NCBI RefSeq assembly: GCF_020852455.1
Contig: NZ_JADZAT010000025.1
Location: forward strand, 1 to 50,318
DNA length: 50,318 bases
Source: Novosphingobium sp.
Lineage (GTDB): Bacteria > Pseudomonadota > Alphaproteobacteria > Sphingomonadales > Sphingomonadaceae
Direction of reading: 5' to 3'
Part shown: positions 16,717 through 25,848 of the stretch, in pieces
Numbering within the stretch: the stretch's first letter is position 1
Layout of the letters: every line of letters starts with the position of its first letter
Program-made: the position numbers and the translations under genes
Notes under the pieces: model-generated
Seen by the model: only the letters and a program-made list of their open reading frames with translations
Told to the model about the DNA's origin: nothing
Database searches by the model: none

Positions 16717-18656
16717 TCGCAACCCTGGGCCTGGCTGCGCTGTGGCTGGCCGCCGCGCTGGCAGCTTTGCAATTGCTGGGCGGTTTCCTGGCTCTGCGCA
16801 GCCCCGAAAATCCGCTCGCCATGGCTGTCAGGCCAATTGCGGTGGTGCAGGGCGGGCTGGTGGCCGTGGCGATGATCTGCCTGGTGGTGGTGTTCTGCCA
16901 GACCGACCTTTCGGTGCTGCTGGTGGCGATGAATTCGCACTCCGCCAAGCCGCTGCTTTACAAGTTCGCCGGGGCCTGGGGGAACCACGAAGGCTCGATG
17001 CTGCTGTGGGTGACGATCATGGCCATGGCTGGCGGTTTCGTCGCGCTGGTCGAACGACGCCTGCCCGAACCGACGATCCTGGCGACCCTGGCCGCGCAGG
17101 CCTTCGTCAGTCTGGGCTTCTATGCTTTCCTGCTGTTCGCCTCGAACCCGTTTACCCGCCTCGATCCGGTGCCGGTGGAAGGGCAGGGGCTTAACCCGCT
17201 GCTGCAGGACCCGGGCCTGGCGTTCCATCCGCCCACGCTCTACATCGGCTATGTCGGGCTCTCGATCGCGTTCAGTTTCGCCGTCGGCGCGCTGCTGACC
17301 CGCGCGGTTTCACCCACTTTTGCCCGCGCCATGCGGCCGTGGGTGCTGGGGGCCTGGATCTTCCTGACGCTGGGGATCACCTTCGGTTCTTACTGGGCTT
17401 ACTATGAGCTGGGCTGGGGCGGCTGGTGGTTCTGGGATCCGGTTGAAAATGCCAGCCTGATGCCCTGGCTGGCGGCCACCGCCTTGCTCCATTCGGTCTC
17501 GGTACTGGCCGCGCGCAATGCGCTTCGTGCCTGGACGGTGATGCTGGGCGTGGTGGCCTTTTCGATGTCGATGGTCGGCACTTTTCTGGTCCGTTCGGGA
17601 ATCCTGATATCGGTCCATGCCTTTGCGGTCGATCCCACCCGCGGACAGTTCATCCTGGCGCTGCTGGCGATCAATATCGGCGCGGCGCTGACGATCTTTG
17701 CCCTGCGCGCTGCGACCGTGACCGAAGGTGAACGCTTTGCCCTGACCAGCCGCGAAGGCGCGCTGGTGTTCAACAATGTCATGCTCACTGGTGCGCTGGG
17801 GATCGTGCTGATCGGCACGCTCTATCCGCTCGTGGCCGAAACCATGGGAGCACAGGTTTCGGTCGGTCCGCCCTATTTCAACCCGGCCACGGCAATCTTC
17901 GTGCTGCCGATGTTGGTGGTGCTGGCGATCGGCCCGCTGCTGCGCTGGCGGCGCGACAGCATGGGGCGGATCGGCAAACTGCTGTTGGCCCCGCTGGCGC
18001 TGGGCGTTGTTGCACTGGGCCTGTTCGCGCTGCAGCCGATCCACCTGCTGCCCTTGCTGGGGCTGGGCCTGGCGGCGGCCCTGGTGGTTGCAACGCTGAT
18101 CCCGCTGTGGGGCCGTAACCTGCGCACGCTCAAGCTGCCGACCTGGGGGATGGTGATGGCGCACTTCGGCGTTGCCCTGGCGCTGGCGGGCATGGCTAGC
18201 GACAGTGCCTTTACCAGCGAAAAGCTGGTCGCGGCCAATGTGGGCGACAAGGTGGAACTGGGGCCCTGGTCGATCACGTTCGATCGGGTCGAGCCGGTAC
18301 CCGGACCCAACTGGACCGCGCTCGAAGCAACGCTGCATGCCAGCTATGCCGGGGGAGAGCCGATCGAGCTCAAACCGCAGGCGCGCGCCTTCTGGTCGCC
18401 GCCGCAGCCGACCACGGAAAGCGCCCTGGCGACCCGCTGGAACGGGCAGCTCTACACCGTGCTGGGCGAACAGGCCGAGGATGGGCGCTGGCAGTTGCGG
18501 CTGTGGTGGAAACCCTTCGTTACGCTGATCTGGCTGGGCGGCATGCTGGTGGCACTGGGCGGGTTTCTGGCGCTGCTGGGCCGCGTGGCGAGCGACCTGC
18601 GCCGCTTGGTCGCAATCGACAAGATCGCCTATCGCCGCACGAGGCAGGGCCGATGA
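16713..18656 (+). CDS. ccmF: Heme lyase CcmF
   Basis: 647 residues, a large inner-membrane protein that joins heme to apocytochrome c. The WWD motif is visible as GWGGWWFWDPVENASLMPW, with many membrane helices. The start is a GTG overlapping the ccmE stop (GTGA). The 3' end overlaps ccmG by 4 nt. Confidence 0.97.
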   Translation: MIATLGLAALWLAAALAALQLLGGFLALRSPENPLAMAVRPIAVVQGGLVAVAMICLVVVFCQTDLSVLLVAMNSHSAKPLLYKFAGAWGNHEGSMLLWVTIMAMAGGFVALVERRLPEPTILATLAAQAFVSLGFYAFLLFASNPFTRLDPVPVEGQGLNPLLQDPGLAFHPPTLYIGYVGLSIAFSFAVGALLTRAVSPTFARAMRPWVLGAWIFLTLGITFGSYWAYYELGWGGWWFWDPVENASLMPWLAATALLHSVSVLAARNALRAWTVMLGVVAFSMSMVGTFLVRSGILISVHAFAVDPTRGQFILALLAINIGAALTIFALRAATVTEGERFALTSREGALVFNNVMLTGALGIVLIGTLYPLVAETMGAQVSVGPPYFNPATAIFVLPMLVVLAIGPLLRWRRDSMGRIGKLLLAPLALGVVALGLFALQPIHLLPLLGLGLAAALVVATLIPLWGRNLRTLKLPTWGMVMAHFGVALALAGMASDSAFTSEKLVAANVGDKVELGPWSITFDRVEPVPGPNWTALEATLHASYAGGEPIELKPQARAFWSPPQPTTESALATRWNGQLYTVLGEQAEDGRWQLRLWWKPFVTLIWLGGMLVALGGFLALLGRVASDLRRLVAIDKIAYRRTRQGR

Positions 18657-19207
18657 CCGCTGCTACCCCCCAGGCTACTGCGCGGTGGCACTTGTGGCTG
18701 CCTTTGGTGCTGTTTGGGGCCTTTGTGGTGCTGTTGCTCTATGGCTTGCTGCGCCCGGCCGACCGCGACATCAAAAGCGCCATGATCGGCAAGCCGCTGC
18801 CGCAGTTCGCGCTGCGCCCGGCCGCAGAGGGCCTGCCGGGGCTAAGCTTTGCCGACATGGCCGACGGCAAACCCAAGCTGCTCAATATCTTTGCCAGCTG
18901 GTGCGTTCCCTGCGCCGCCGAGGCCCCGCAACTGGCGCAATTGCGCGCCAGCGGGGTTGAAGTGGTCGGCGTTGCGATCCGCGACAAGCCCGATGATCTC
19001 AAGCGGTTCCTGACCCGCAACGGCAATCCCTACAGCCGGATCGGGGCCGACGATGCCAGTGCGATCCAATTCGAAATCGGCTCGTCAGGGGTGCCGGAAA
19101 GCTTCGTGATCGATGGCAAGGGGATCATCCGTTACCAGCACATCGGCGATATCCGCGCCGATCAGGTTGCCACGATCGTGACCAAGGTGCGGGAGGCCGG
19201 CCAATGA
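18653..19207 (+). CDS. ccmG: Thiol:disulfide interchange protein CcmG/DsbE
   Basis: 184 residues, a membrane-anchored thioredoxin-fold protein (anchor about residues 14-33) that reduces apocytochrome c cysteines before heme attachment. The active site is WCVPC (C84, C87). A cis-Pro loop GVPESFVID follows. The ATG at 18653 overlaps the ccmF stop by 4 nt; the longer frame is a ccmF shadow. Confidence 0.96.
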   Translation: MTAATPQATARWHLWLPLVLFGAFVVLLLYGLLRPADRDIKSAMIGKPLPQFALRPAAEGLPGLSFADMADGKPKLLNIFASWCVPCAAEAPQLAQLRASGVEVVGVAIRDKPDDLKRFLTRNGNPYSRIGADDASAIQFEIGSSGVPESFVIDGKGIIRYQHIGDIRADQVATIVTKVREAGQ

Positions 19208-19608
19208 AGCGCGCCCTGCTGATCCTGGCATTGGTCGCCGCCCCGGCTCTGGCCGACGATTCGATGCCGGCCGCGCCTTATGCCTATGTCCAGCTGGAGA
19301 ACCCGGCGCAGGAGGCCAAGGCCAAGGCGCTGATGGAAACAATCCGCTGCCTGCAGTGTCAGGGCCAGTCGATCGCCGATTCCGACGCCCAGATCGCCGG
19401 TGATCTGCGCAGTCAGGTGCGGATCCGAATCAAGAACGGTGAGGATCCCGAAGCGATCCGGTCCTGGCTGGTCGATCGGTATGGCGACTATGTAAGCTTT
19501 GCACCGCGCGTCAACAGCCTGACCTGGCCGCTGTTTGCCGCGCCGCTTGCATTGATTGGTCTGGCCTTTGTGCTGCTGCGGCGGCGCTTCGCCAAGGGAG
19601 GCGCATGA
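19204..19608 (+). CDS. ccmH: Cytochrome c maturation protein CcmH (CcmH/NrfF/CycL)
   Basis: 134 residues with a cleavable signal peptide (ending ALADD), the thiol motif IRCLQCQGQSIADSDA (C49, C52), a DLR segment and one C-terminal membrane span with a basic tail. It works with CcmG and CcmI in presenting apocytochrome c. Overlaps ccmG and ccmI by 4 nt each. Confidence 0.95.
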   Translation: MKRALLILALVAAPALADDSMPAAPYAYVQLENPAQEAKAKALMETIRCLQCQGQSIADSDAQIAGDLRSQVRIRIKNGEDPEAIRSWLVDRYGDYVSFAPRVNSLTWPLFAAPLALIGLAFVLLRRRFAKGGA

Positions 19609-20249
19609 TGGGCTGGTGGCTTGCAATTGGACTGGCCGCAATCGCCTTTGCGGTGCTTGTGCTGGTCTTCAAGGCCCCGCGCAAAGGCTGGGAGGCGATC
19701 GTCGCGGCACTGATCTTCGGTCTGGCCGGCTTTGCGATCCAGGCTCGTCCCGCGCAGCCGGGCGCCCCCAAGGCCAGTGCGCAAGAGGTTTCAACATCGG
19801 GTCAGGCATTGATCAAGGCCCGGCAGGAACTGTCACAAGGCGGGCCGATTTCCGGCAACCGCCTGCTGGTCACTGCCGAGGCGCTGGCCCGCAACGGTAG
19901 TTTTGGCGATGCTGCGGTGCTGGCGCTGGGCGCCGCCGAACAAGACCCCAAGAGCGTCGATGCCTGGCTGTCGGTAGCGAACTTTCTGGTCGCCCATGCC
20001 GAGGGCAATCTGACGCCGGCGGCACAATATGCCTTTACCCGCGCCCTCCAGGCAGATCCTCAGCATCCGGGCCCGCCGTTCTTCATGGGGCTGGCGCTGG
20101 CCCAGAATGGCAAGCTGGATGAAGGCCGGGCGATGTGGGCCGATCTGCTGGCCAAAAGCCCTGAGAACGCCCCGTGGCGCAAAGAACTTGAGGCGCGGCT
20201 GGCCGAGCTTGACCAGTTTATCGCCAAGCAGTCTCAAACCGGGCAATAA
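19605..20249 (+). CDS. ccmI: TPR protein, CcmI/CycH-like
   Basis: 214 residues. Two N-terminal membrane segments, then TPR-like repeats (SVDAWLSVANFLVAHAEG, PGPPFFMGLALAQNGKLDEG). This matches CcmI, the apocytochrome c chaperone. It is shorter than classical CcmI (about 400 residues in Rhodobacter), so the periplasmic part is reduced. Last gene of the operon, 93 bp before kup. Confidence 0.85.
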   Translation: MMGWWLAIGLAAIAFAVLVLVFKAPRKGWEAIVAALIFGLAGFAIQARPAQPGAPKASAQEVSTSGQALIKARQELSQGGPISGNRLLVTAEALARNGSFGDAAVLALGAAEQDPKSVDAWLSVANFLVAHAEGNLTPAAQYAFTRALQADPQHPGPPFFMGLALAQNGKLDEGRAMWADLLAKSPENAPWRKELEARLAELDQFIAKQSQTGQ

Positions 20250-20268
20250 CCACAGGCTGCGCTGGACC

Positions 20269-20332
20269 ACCCCTGCGCTTGGTGCTAGGCGCGGCGGCTG
20301 ATTTCCCGCCTGTTCATCAGGTTCGCAGGGGT
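20269..20332 (+). promoter_or_regulatory. Structured leader of kup with occluded ribosome binding site
   Basis: ACCCCTGCG (20269-20277) and CGCAGGGGT (20324-20332) form a perfect 9-bp outer stem. The 3' strand contains AGGGG, the only good Shine-Dalgarno, 11 nt before the kup ATG. Inside the loop, GGCGG (20293-20297) can pair with CCGCC (20306-20310), and CCTG (20309-20312) with CAGG (20318-20321); the last two are mutually exclusive. This is what a translational switch would look like, but no known riboswitch class was recognised. Confidence 0.5.
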
Positions 20333-20342
20333 ACTGAGTCGC

Positions 20343-22319
20343 ATGAACGAAGCCATTGCTTCCGGCGCCGGCGCACACAACGACGCCGCGGCCATTGCCG
20401 AAGACCAGCATATCGAAGGTAACCACGGCCACCACAACAGTGGTGGATTAATCGCGCTTTCGGTTGGGGCGATCGGCGTGGTGTTCGGCGATATCGGCAC
20501 CAGTCCGCTCTATGCGTTCCGCGAAACCTTTGCCTCGCACCACGGCGCGCCCGGGATTCAGGTCGATCCGGTCCATATCTTCGGCGTCCTCAGCCTGGTG
20601 TTCTGGTCGATGATGATCGTGGTGACGTTCAAATATGTGCTCACCATCATGAAGGCTGACAACAAGGGTGAAGGCGGCAGTCTGGCACTGCTGGCGCTGA
20701 TCAACCGCAAGACCGAAGGCGCCAGCTGGACTGCACCGATCGTTCTGCTGGGGGTGTTCGCGACTGCGCTGTTCTATGGCGATTCGATGATTACTCCGGC
20801 CATGTCGGTGCTTTCGGCCACCGAAGGCCTGACCTACGTCAGCCCGGTGTTCGACGATTTCATCGTACCGATTGCGTTGATGATCCTGGTCGGACTGTTT
20901 GCGATCCAGTCGCGCGGTACCGAAAAGGTTGGCAAGCTGTTTGGCCCGATCATGATCGTCTATTTCCTGACCCTGGCCGGACTGGGCATGCTGCATATCG
21001 TCAAGATGCCCAGCGTAATCTTCCAGATGCTGAACCCGGTCAATGCGGTCAACTTCTTCCTGACCGACGGTTTCCGCGCCTTTGTGGCGATGGGCAGCGT
21101 GGTACTGGCGGTAACCGGTGCAGAAGCGCTTTATGCCGATATGGGCCACTTTGGGCGCAAGCCGATTGGGATCAGCTGGCTCAGCTTCGTGCTGCCCTGC
21201 CTGCTGCTCAACTATATGGGCCAAGGGGCCATGGTGATGAGCGTCCCGCCCGAACAGGCGGTGGAACTGATCAAGGATCCGTTCTTCCTGATGGTGCCGG
21301 ACATGATCCGCATTCCCGTGGTGATCCTGGCCGTGCTGGCCACGATCATCGCCAGCCAGGCGGTTATTTCGGGGGCCTTCTCGCTGACCCAGATGGCGGT
21401 CCAGCTGGGTTTTGTCCCGCGCGTCAGCATCAAGCACACCAGCGCTGCGGCGGCAGGGCAGATCTATATCCCGGTGGTCAACTGGGCGCTGATGATCGCT
21501 GTCATCCTGCTGGTGCTGTTCTTCCGTTCGTCAACCAACCTGGCGGCGGCTTATGGCATCGCAGTGACCGGCGCGGTGACGATCGACACGATCCTGCTGA
21601 CCGTCGTGCTGTTCAGCCTGTGGAAGTGGCCCGCCTGGAAGGCCATTCCGCTGGTCGCGCTGTTCTTCCTGGTTGACCTGACCTACCTGGGCGCAAACCT
21701 GATCAAGGTGCCGCAGGGCGGGTGGGTGCCGCTGGCGATTGGTCTGGGGATTTTCACCATGCTGACCACTTGGTCGCGCGGCCGTGCCCTGATGCGACAG
21801 TCGATGGCCGAAAGCACGATCCCGATGGAAGTCTTCGCCAAGAGCGCACATTCCAGCGCGACCCGGGTGCCGGGCACCGCGATTTTCATGGCCAGCACCA
21901 ATTCGGGTGTACCTTCGGCGCTGCTGCACAACATCAAGCACAACAAGGTGCTGCACGAACGGGTGGTGATCCTGACCGTGGCGATCCAGGATATGCCCTA
22001 TGTTGACGATACCAAGCGTTGCTCGATCAAGGACCTGGGGCAGGGGTTCTATCGCATGAACCTGCGCTATGGCTTTCTTGAAGAGACTGACGTCCCCGCC
22101 GCGCTCAAGCGGCAGGACATGTGCGGCGGCCCGTTCGAGATGATGAAGACCAGCTTCTTCCTTTCGCGCCAGACGTTGCTCGCCTCGGCCAAGCCGGGCA
22201 TGGCGATCTGGCGGGAAAAGCTGTTCGCCTGGATGCTGCGCAACGCCGCCAGCGCGATGGAATTCTTCCGTCTGCCGACCAACCGGGTCGTTGAGCTGGG
22301 CAGTCAGGTAGAGATCTAA
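20343..22319 (+). CDS. kup: Low-affinity potassium transporter Kup
   Basis: 658 residues, a K+/H+ symporter of the KUP/HAK/KT family with about 12 membrane helices in the first 450 residues. The first helix begins [20 protein letters not shown], the family hallmark, and a cytoplasmic C-terminal domain follows. An N-terminal extension of about 34 residues is His-rich ([15 protein letters not shown]), beyond the usual family start. The coding region overlaps the convergent aminotransferase gene by 4 bp. Confidence 0.97.
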   Translation: MNEAIASGAGAHNDAAAIAEDQHIEGNHGHHNSGGLIALSVGAIGVVFGDIGTSPLYAFRETFASHHGAPGIQVDPVHIFGVLSLVFWSMMIVVTFKYVLTIMKADNKGEGGSLALLALINRKTEGASWTAPIVLLGVFATALFYGDSMITPAMSVLSATEGLTYVSPVFDDFIVPIALMILVGLFAIQSRGTEKVGKLFGPIMIVYFLTLAGLGMLHIVKMPSVIFQMLNPVNAVNFFLTDGFRAFVAMGSVVLAVTGAEALYADMGHFGRKPIGISWLSFVLPCLLLNYMGQGAMVMSVPPEQAVELIKDPFFLMVPDMIRIPVVILAVLATIIASQAVISGAFSLTQMAVQLGFVPRVSIKHTSAAAAGQIYIPVVNWALMIAVILLVLFFRSSTNLAAAYGIAVTGAVTIDTILLTVVLFSLWKWPAWKAIPLVALFFLVDLTYLGANLIKVPQGGWVPLAIGLGIFTMLTTWSRGRALMRQSMAESTIPMEVFAKSAHSSATRVPGTAIFMASTNSGVPSALLHNIKHNKVLHERVVILTVAIQDMPYVDDTKRCSIKDLGQGFYRMNLRYGFLEETDVPAALKRQDMCGGPFEMMKTSFFLSRQTLLASAKPGMAIWREKLFAWMLRNAASAMEFFRLPTNRVVELGSQVEI

Positions 22320-23467
22320 TCCTGGCTCCGCTTGCCGCGGTTGCGTTCGGCGAACCAGGGGATCATCCGGCGGATCGCCTCCTCGACCAGCGGAGTGGAA
22401 ACCGCAAAGCTGAAGCGTACGAAGCGGTTGCCGTGAACCGGATCGAAATCGATCCCCGGTGCCGTGGCGACGCCCGTCGCTTCCAGCAACTGCTTGCAGA
22501 ACTCCATGCTGTCATCGGTGTAGTCCGATACGTCGGCATAGACATAGAACGCGCCATCGGGCGGAGCGATCCGCGCCAGTCCCAGATCGGGCAGGGCGCC
22601 CAGCAGCAACTGCCGGTTGCGGGCATAGGTGGCGACGTTGGCTTCCAGTTCCTCGGTGCAGTCCATGGCTACCAGCCCGGCGTGCTGGGCCAGACTGGGC
22701 GGGGTCAGGAACAGGTTACCCATCCGTGCCCGTGCCGCGTCGATCCCGCTTTTGGGAACCAGCAGCCAGCCCAGCCGCCAGCCGGCCATCGAGAAATATT
22801 TGGAGAAGCTGTTGACCACCAGCGCCTGCGGCTCAACCTCAAGGATCGAGGGCGTGGGCATGTCATAGGCGATGCCGTGGTAGATCTCGTCCGAGATGAT
22901 GGTGATGCCGCGATCCCGGCAAACCTGGGCTATCGCGGCCAGTTCCTCACGCGGGATCACGGTGCCGGTGGGATTGGCGGGGCTGGCCAGGATCACGCCC
23001 TTGGGCGCGGGTTCGAGCGCGGCCAGCGCGGCTGCGCTGAGCTGGTAACGCTCGGCTTCGGCGCATTCGATCTCGACCGGCACCATGTGCAGCGCCTTGA
23101 TGTTGTTGCGATAGGCAACATAGCCGGGACGGGCCATGGCCACGCGGTCACCCGGGGCGAAGCTCATGCTCAGCGCCATGACCAGCGCGGGTGATGCCCC
23201 GGCGGTGAGGATGATCTGCGCCGGAGAGACTTCGACACCGTACTTTTCGGCATAGTGGCGGCAGATCCGCGCCTTCAGAGGCTGGCTTTCCCAGTAACCC
23301 ATCGGATCCGCATCGAGCACGCGGTGCGCCTCGGCAATCGCGGCACTGGGTGCGCCGGTGCTGGGCTGGCCGAATTCCATGTGGATCACGTCGCGGCCCT
23401 GCTCCTGCAGTTGCCGGGCGAGGGCGGAAATCGAAATGGCGTGGAAGGGATCGATCTGGGCGGTCAT
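22316..23467 (-). CDS. Class I/II pyridoxal-phosphate aminotransferase
   Basis: 383 residues, fold type I. The Schiff-base Lys is K223 in [24 protein letters not shown] (near 162) and DEIYHG bind PLP and substrate. It resembles aspartate/aromatic-type aminotransferases, but substrate cannot be assigned. The ATG at 23467 gives MTAQIDPF; the longer frame crosses the terminator of the preceding gene. Convergent with kup, sharing CTAA at the stops. Confidence 0.9.
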   Translation of the reverse strand: MTAQIDPFHAISISALARQLQEQGRDVIHMEFGQPSTGAPSAAIAEAHRVLDADPMGYWESQPLKARICRHYAEKYGVEVSPAQIILTAGASPALVMALSMSFAPGDRVAMARPGYVAYRNNIKALHMVPVEIECAEAERYQLSAAALAALEPAPKGVILASPANPTGTVIPREELAAIAQVCRDRGITIISDEIYHGIAYDMPTPSILEVEPQALVVNSFSKYFSMAGWRLGWLLVPKSGIDAARARMGNLFLTPPSLAQHAGLVAMDCTEELEANVATYARNRQLLLGALPDLGLARIAPPDGAFYVYADVSDYTDDSMEFCKQLLEATGVATAPGIDFDPVHGNRFVRFSFAVSTPLVEEAIRRMIPWFAERNRGKRSQD

Positions 23468-23494
23468 GGCCGGCTGGTTAGCCGCAGCGGCCGC

Positions 23495-23533
23495 AAAAGA
23501 AAAGCGCGGCGCCCCGGGGATGGAGCGCCGCGC
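23495..23533 (-). terminator. Intrinsic terminator after the PuuD-like gene
   Basis: On the minus strand a 9-bp stem, GCGCGGCGC (from 23533-23525) with GCGCCGCGC (23512-23504), is followed by TTTTCTTTT. It separates the PuuD-like gene from the aminotransferase gene. Confidence 0.9.
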
Positions 23534-23556
23534 CTCTCGGTGGACTGTTGGTTGGT

Positions 23557-24144
23557 TTAGCCCAGGTTCGCGCCAACCATGCAATAGAGCATCGGCAGCG
23601 AAAGCAGCACGTTGGTACGGCTGGCGATCAGCGCACGCGGTGCGGCGGCGGCCTTTTCATCGGCGCTGGCCTCGACCAGGCCCAGGATCTTCTTCTGCGC
23701 GGGCCAGATGATGAACCACACGTTGAAGGCCATGATCAGCGCCAGCCACATGCCCAGGCCGATCATGTTCTCAGCTGCGGTTGCTCCGCCAAAGGTGAGC
23801 GCGCGGTGACCATAGCCGGCCAGGAAAGCGATCAGCAGGCCGGTCAGCACGGTCAGCAGCGCACCATAGCGGAAGAAGAACAGCACCTTGGGGGCGATGT
23901 AGCCAGTGACGCCGCCCTTCAGCTCGGCCGGGATCGCCGGCATGGTCGGTACCTGGACGAAGTTCAGGTAATAGAGCAGCCCGATCCAGACGATGCCGAA
24001 GAAGATGTGCAGCCAGCGCAGCACCGAACTGGCGTTGACCGGCAGCGCGCCTTCCGAGGCGCCGGCATAGTGGAACATCACCGCCAGCGCGAGCACGAGG
24101 CCCGCCAGCAGCACCAGGTGCAGATTTCCGAAAAACTTGGCCAT
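23557..24144 (-). CDS. Urate hydroxylase PuuD-like membrane protein
   Basis: 195 residues with about five hydrophobic helices, e.g. LVLLAGLVLALAVMFHYAG and LHIFFGIVWIGLLYYLNFV, and GYGHRALTFGG. It matches the membrane domain of PuuD (urate oxidase N-terminal domain), but without the C-terminal cytochrome c domain, as no CxxCH is present. Urate oxidation is therefore unproven, and no purine catabolism genes are near. His residues (HYAG, LHIF) could bind heme. Confidence 0.75.
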   Translation of the reverse strand: MAKFFGNLHLVLLAGLVLALAVMFHYAGASEGALPVNASSVLRWLHIFFGIVWIGLLYYLNFVQVPTMPAIPAELKGGVTGYIAPKVLFFFRYGALLTVLTGLLIAFLAGYGHRALTFGGATAAENMIGLGMWLALIMAFNVWFIIWPAQKKILGLVEASADEKAAAAPRALIASRTNVLLSLPMLYCMVGANLG

Positions 24145-24256
24145 TGCTTCCCCCTTGATGTTTTGGAGATGAATTATCTGTCAGCGCCGCCAGTCCGGCG
24201 CGCGGGCGCACTATTGCGCCATTCGCGCCACTTGTCACGCTTGTTGCGACGGATTT

Positions 24257-24928
24257 TCATTCATGCGGAGGATCGGTGATCACCTCTTCCTCAGCCTCGC
24301 GCAGCAGGCCGTGGCGCAGCAGCATCGGCAGCTGGGTGAAGGTGAACAGGAACGACAGCGGCATGAACAGCCACAGTTTGAGCGCGATCCAGGTGCCGAA
24401 ATTGCCGTTTTCGACGTTGTAGAACTGGCGCAGCACCTCGTTCAGTGCGGCGAGGAAGAAGAAGAAAATCCCCCAGTTGCGCGACAGCTTGAGCCAGCCC
24501 TGTTCGTCCAGCCCCTCAAAGGCGGCTTCGAGCAGGTATTTGAGGTAGGCTTGACCGCGCCTGGCGCCAACCACCAGTACCGCGCCGAACATGATGTAGA
24601 TCGCCGTCGGCTTGATCTGGATATAGAACGGATCGCGCAGCAGGATTGTCAGCCCGCCAAAGCCGACGATCAGCAGGGTTGAAAGCCACAGCATCGGCGA
24701 TATCCGCCCAAGTCGCCAGCGCGAGACGACCAGCGCGGTAACCGCTGCCACCATGAAGGCCCCGGTGCTTTTCACCACCGCCAGCATTTCGCCGATCGGG
24801 TTGCTGTGATCCGAGGGCGAGAAGTGCCGATAGACCAGGAAGAACACCAGGATCGGGCCGTAATCGACCACCAGGTTGAGCCAGCCCGACTTGGGCTTTG
24901 ATTCGCTCTTGGCCGGTTCAGCCATCAT
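24257..24928 (-). CDS. yciB: YciB/IspZ family inner membrane protein (septation protein A)
   Basis: 223 residues, five or six membrane helices. The segments VVDYGPILVFFLVYRHF and LSRNWGIFFFFLAALNEVLRQ are family-specific. YciB proteins influence envelope homeostasis and septation; the molecular activity is uncertain. The ATG at 24928 overlaps the ftsY stop (ATGA), placing it last in the dapF-mtaB-ftsY-yciB operon. Confidence 0.93.
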   Translation of the reverse strand: MMAEPAKSESKPKSGWLNLVVDYGPILVFFLVYRHFSPSDHSNPIGEMLAVVKSTGAFMVAAVTALVVSRWRLGRISPMLWLSTLLIVGFGGLTILLRDPFYIQIKPTAIYIMFGAVLVVGARRGQAYLKYLLEAAFEGLDEQGWLKLSRNWGIFFFFLAALNEVLRQFYNVENGNFGTWIALKLWLFMPLSFLFTFTQLPMLLRHGLLREAEEEVITDPPHE

Positions 24929-25848
24929 GCCACTCCCGCGATGACGCGTGCGACCAAGTCTGGGTCGAACGGACGCAGGTCGTCCAGCTTTTCGCCCACG
25001 CCGATCGCGTGGATCGGCAGGCCATACTGTTCGGCTGCGGCCACCAGCACGCCGCCGCGCGCGGTGCCGTCCAGCTTGGTCATGATCAGGCCGGTCACGC
25101 CAGCGACCTCCTTGAAAATCTCGATCTGTTGCAGCGCGTTCTGGCCGTTGGTGGCATCAAGCACCAGCACCACGTCGTGCGGGGCCTCGGGATTGAGCCG
25201 GCCCAGCACGCGGCGGATCTTGGCCAGTTCGTCCATCAGCTCGCGCTTGTTCTGCAGCCGGCCGGCGGTATCGACGATCAGCGCGTCGATGCCCTTGGCG
25301 GTCGCCTCCTTGACCGCGTCGAACACCACCGCCGATGGATCGCCGCCTTCGGGTCCGGTCACGATCGGCACGCCGACACGTTCGGCCCAGACCGCCAGCT
25401 GACCGATTGCGGCGGCACGGAAGGTGTCCCCCGCGGCCAGCATCACGCCATAGTCCAGTTCCTGGAAATAGTGTGCCAGCTTGGCAATAGTGGTGGTCTT
25501 GCCCGAACCGTTGACCCCGATCACCAGGATCACCTGTGGGCGCGGGAAGGCGACGACGTCAATCGGCTTGGCGACCGGGCGCAGGATCGCTGCGATTTCC
25601 TCGGCCACGGCGGCCTTGATCGCAGCCTCATCGGCACCGCGCTCGAAGCGTTCATTGGCCAGCTTGTCGCGGATCCGGGCGGCCGCGCGCGGGCCCAGGT
25701 CCGAGAGGATCAGCGCATCCTCGATCTCGTCGAGCTGGCCTTCGTCGAGCCGGGTCTTGCTGACGATGCCCGAAAGGTTTTCGCTCAGCCGCTCGGAAGT
25801 CTTGCGAAAGCCGCCGAAGATGCGGTCGCTCCAGCTATCGCCGCTCAT
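24925..25848 (-). CDS. ftsY: Signal recognition particle receptor FtsY
   Basis: 307 residues, the SRP receptor GTPase that docks ribosome-nascent chains at the membrane. The P-loop GVNGSGKTTTIAKLA, the DTAGRLQ and TKLDGTARGG motifs are intact. The acidic A domain of E. coli FtsY is absent; a short N-terminal helical segment replaces it, as is usual in alphaproteobacteria. Overlaps mtaB and yciB by 4 nt each. Confidence 0.97.
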   Translation of the reverse strand: MSGDSWSDRIFGGFRKTSERLSENLSGIVSKTRLDEGQLDEIEDALILSDLGPRAAARIRDKLANERFERGADEAAIKAAVAEEIAAILRPVAKPIDVVAFPRPQVILVIGVNGSGKTTTIAKLAHYFQELDYGVMLAAGDTFRAAAIGQLAVWAERVGVPIVTGPEGGDPSAVVFDAVKEATAKGIDALIVDTAGRLQNKRELMDELAKIRRVLGRLNPEAPHDVVLVLDATNGQNALQQIEIFKEVAGVTGLIMTKLDGTARGGVLVAAAEQYGLPIHAIGVGEKLDDLRPFDPDLVARVIAGVA

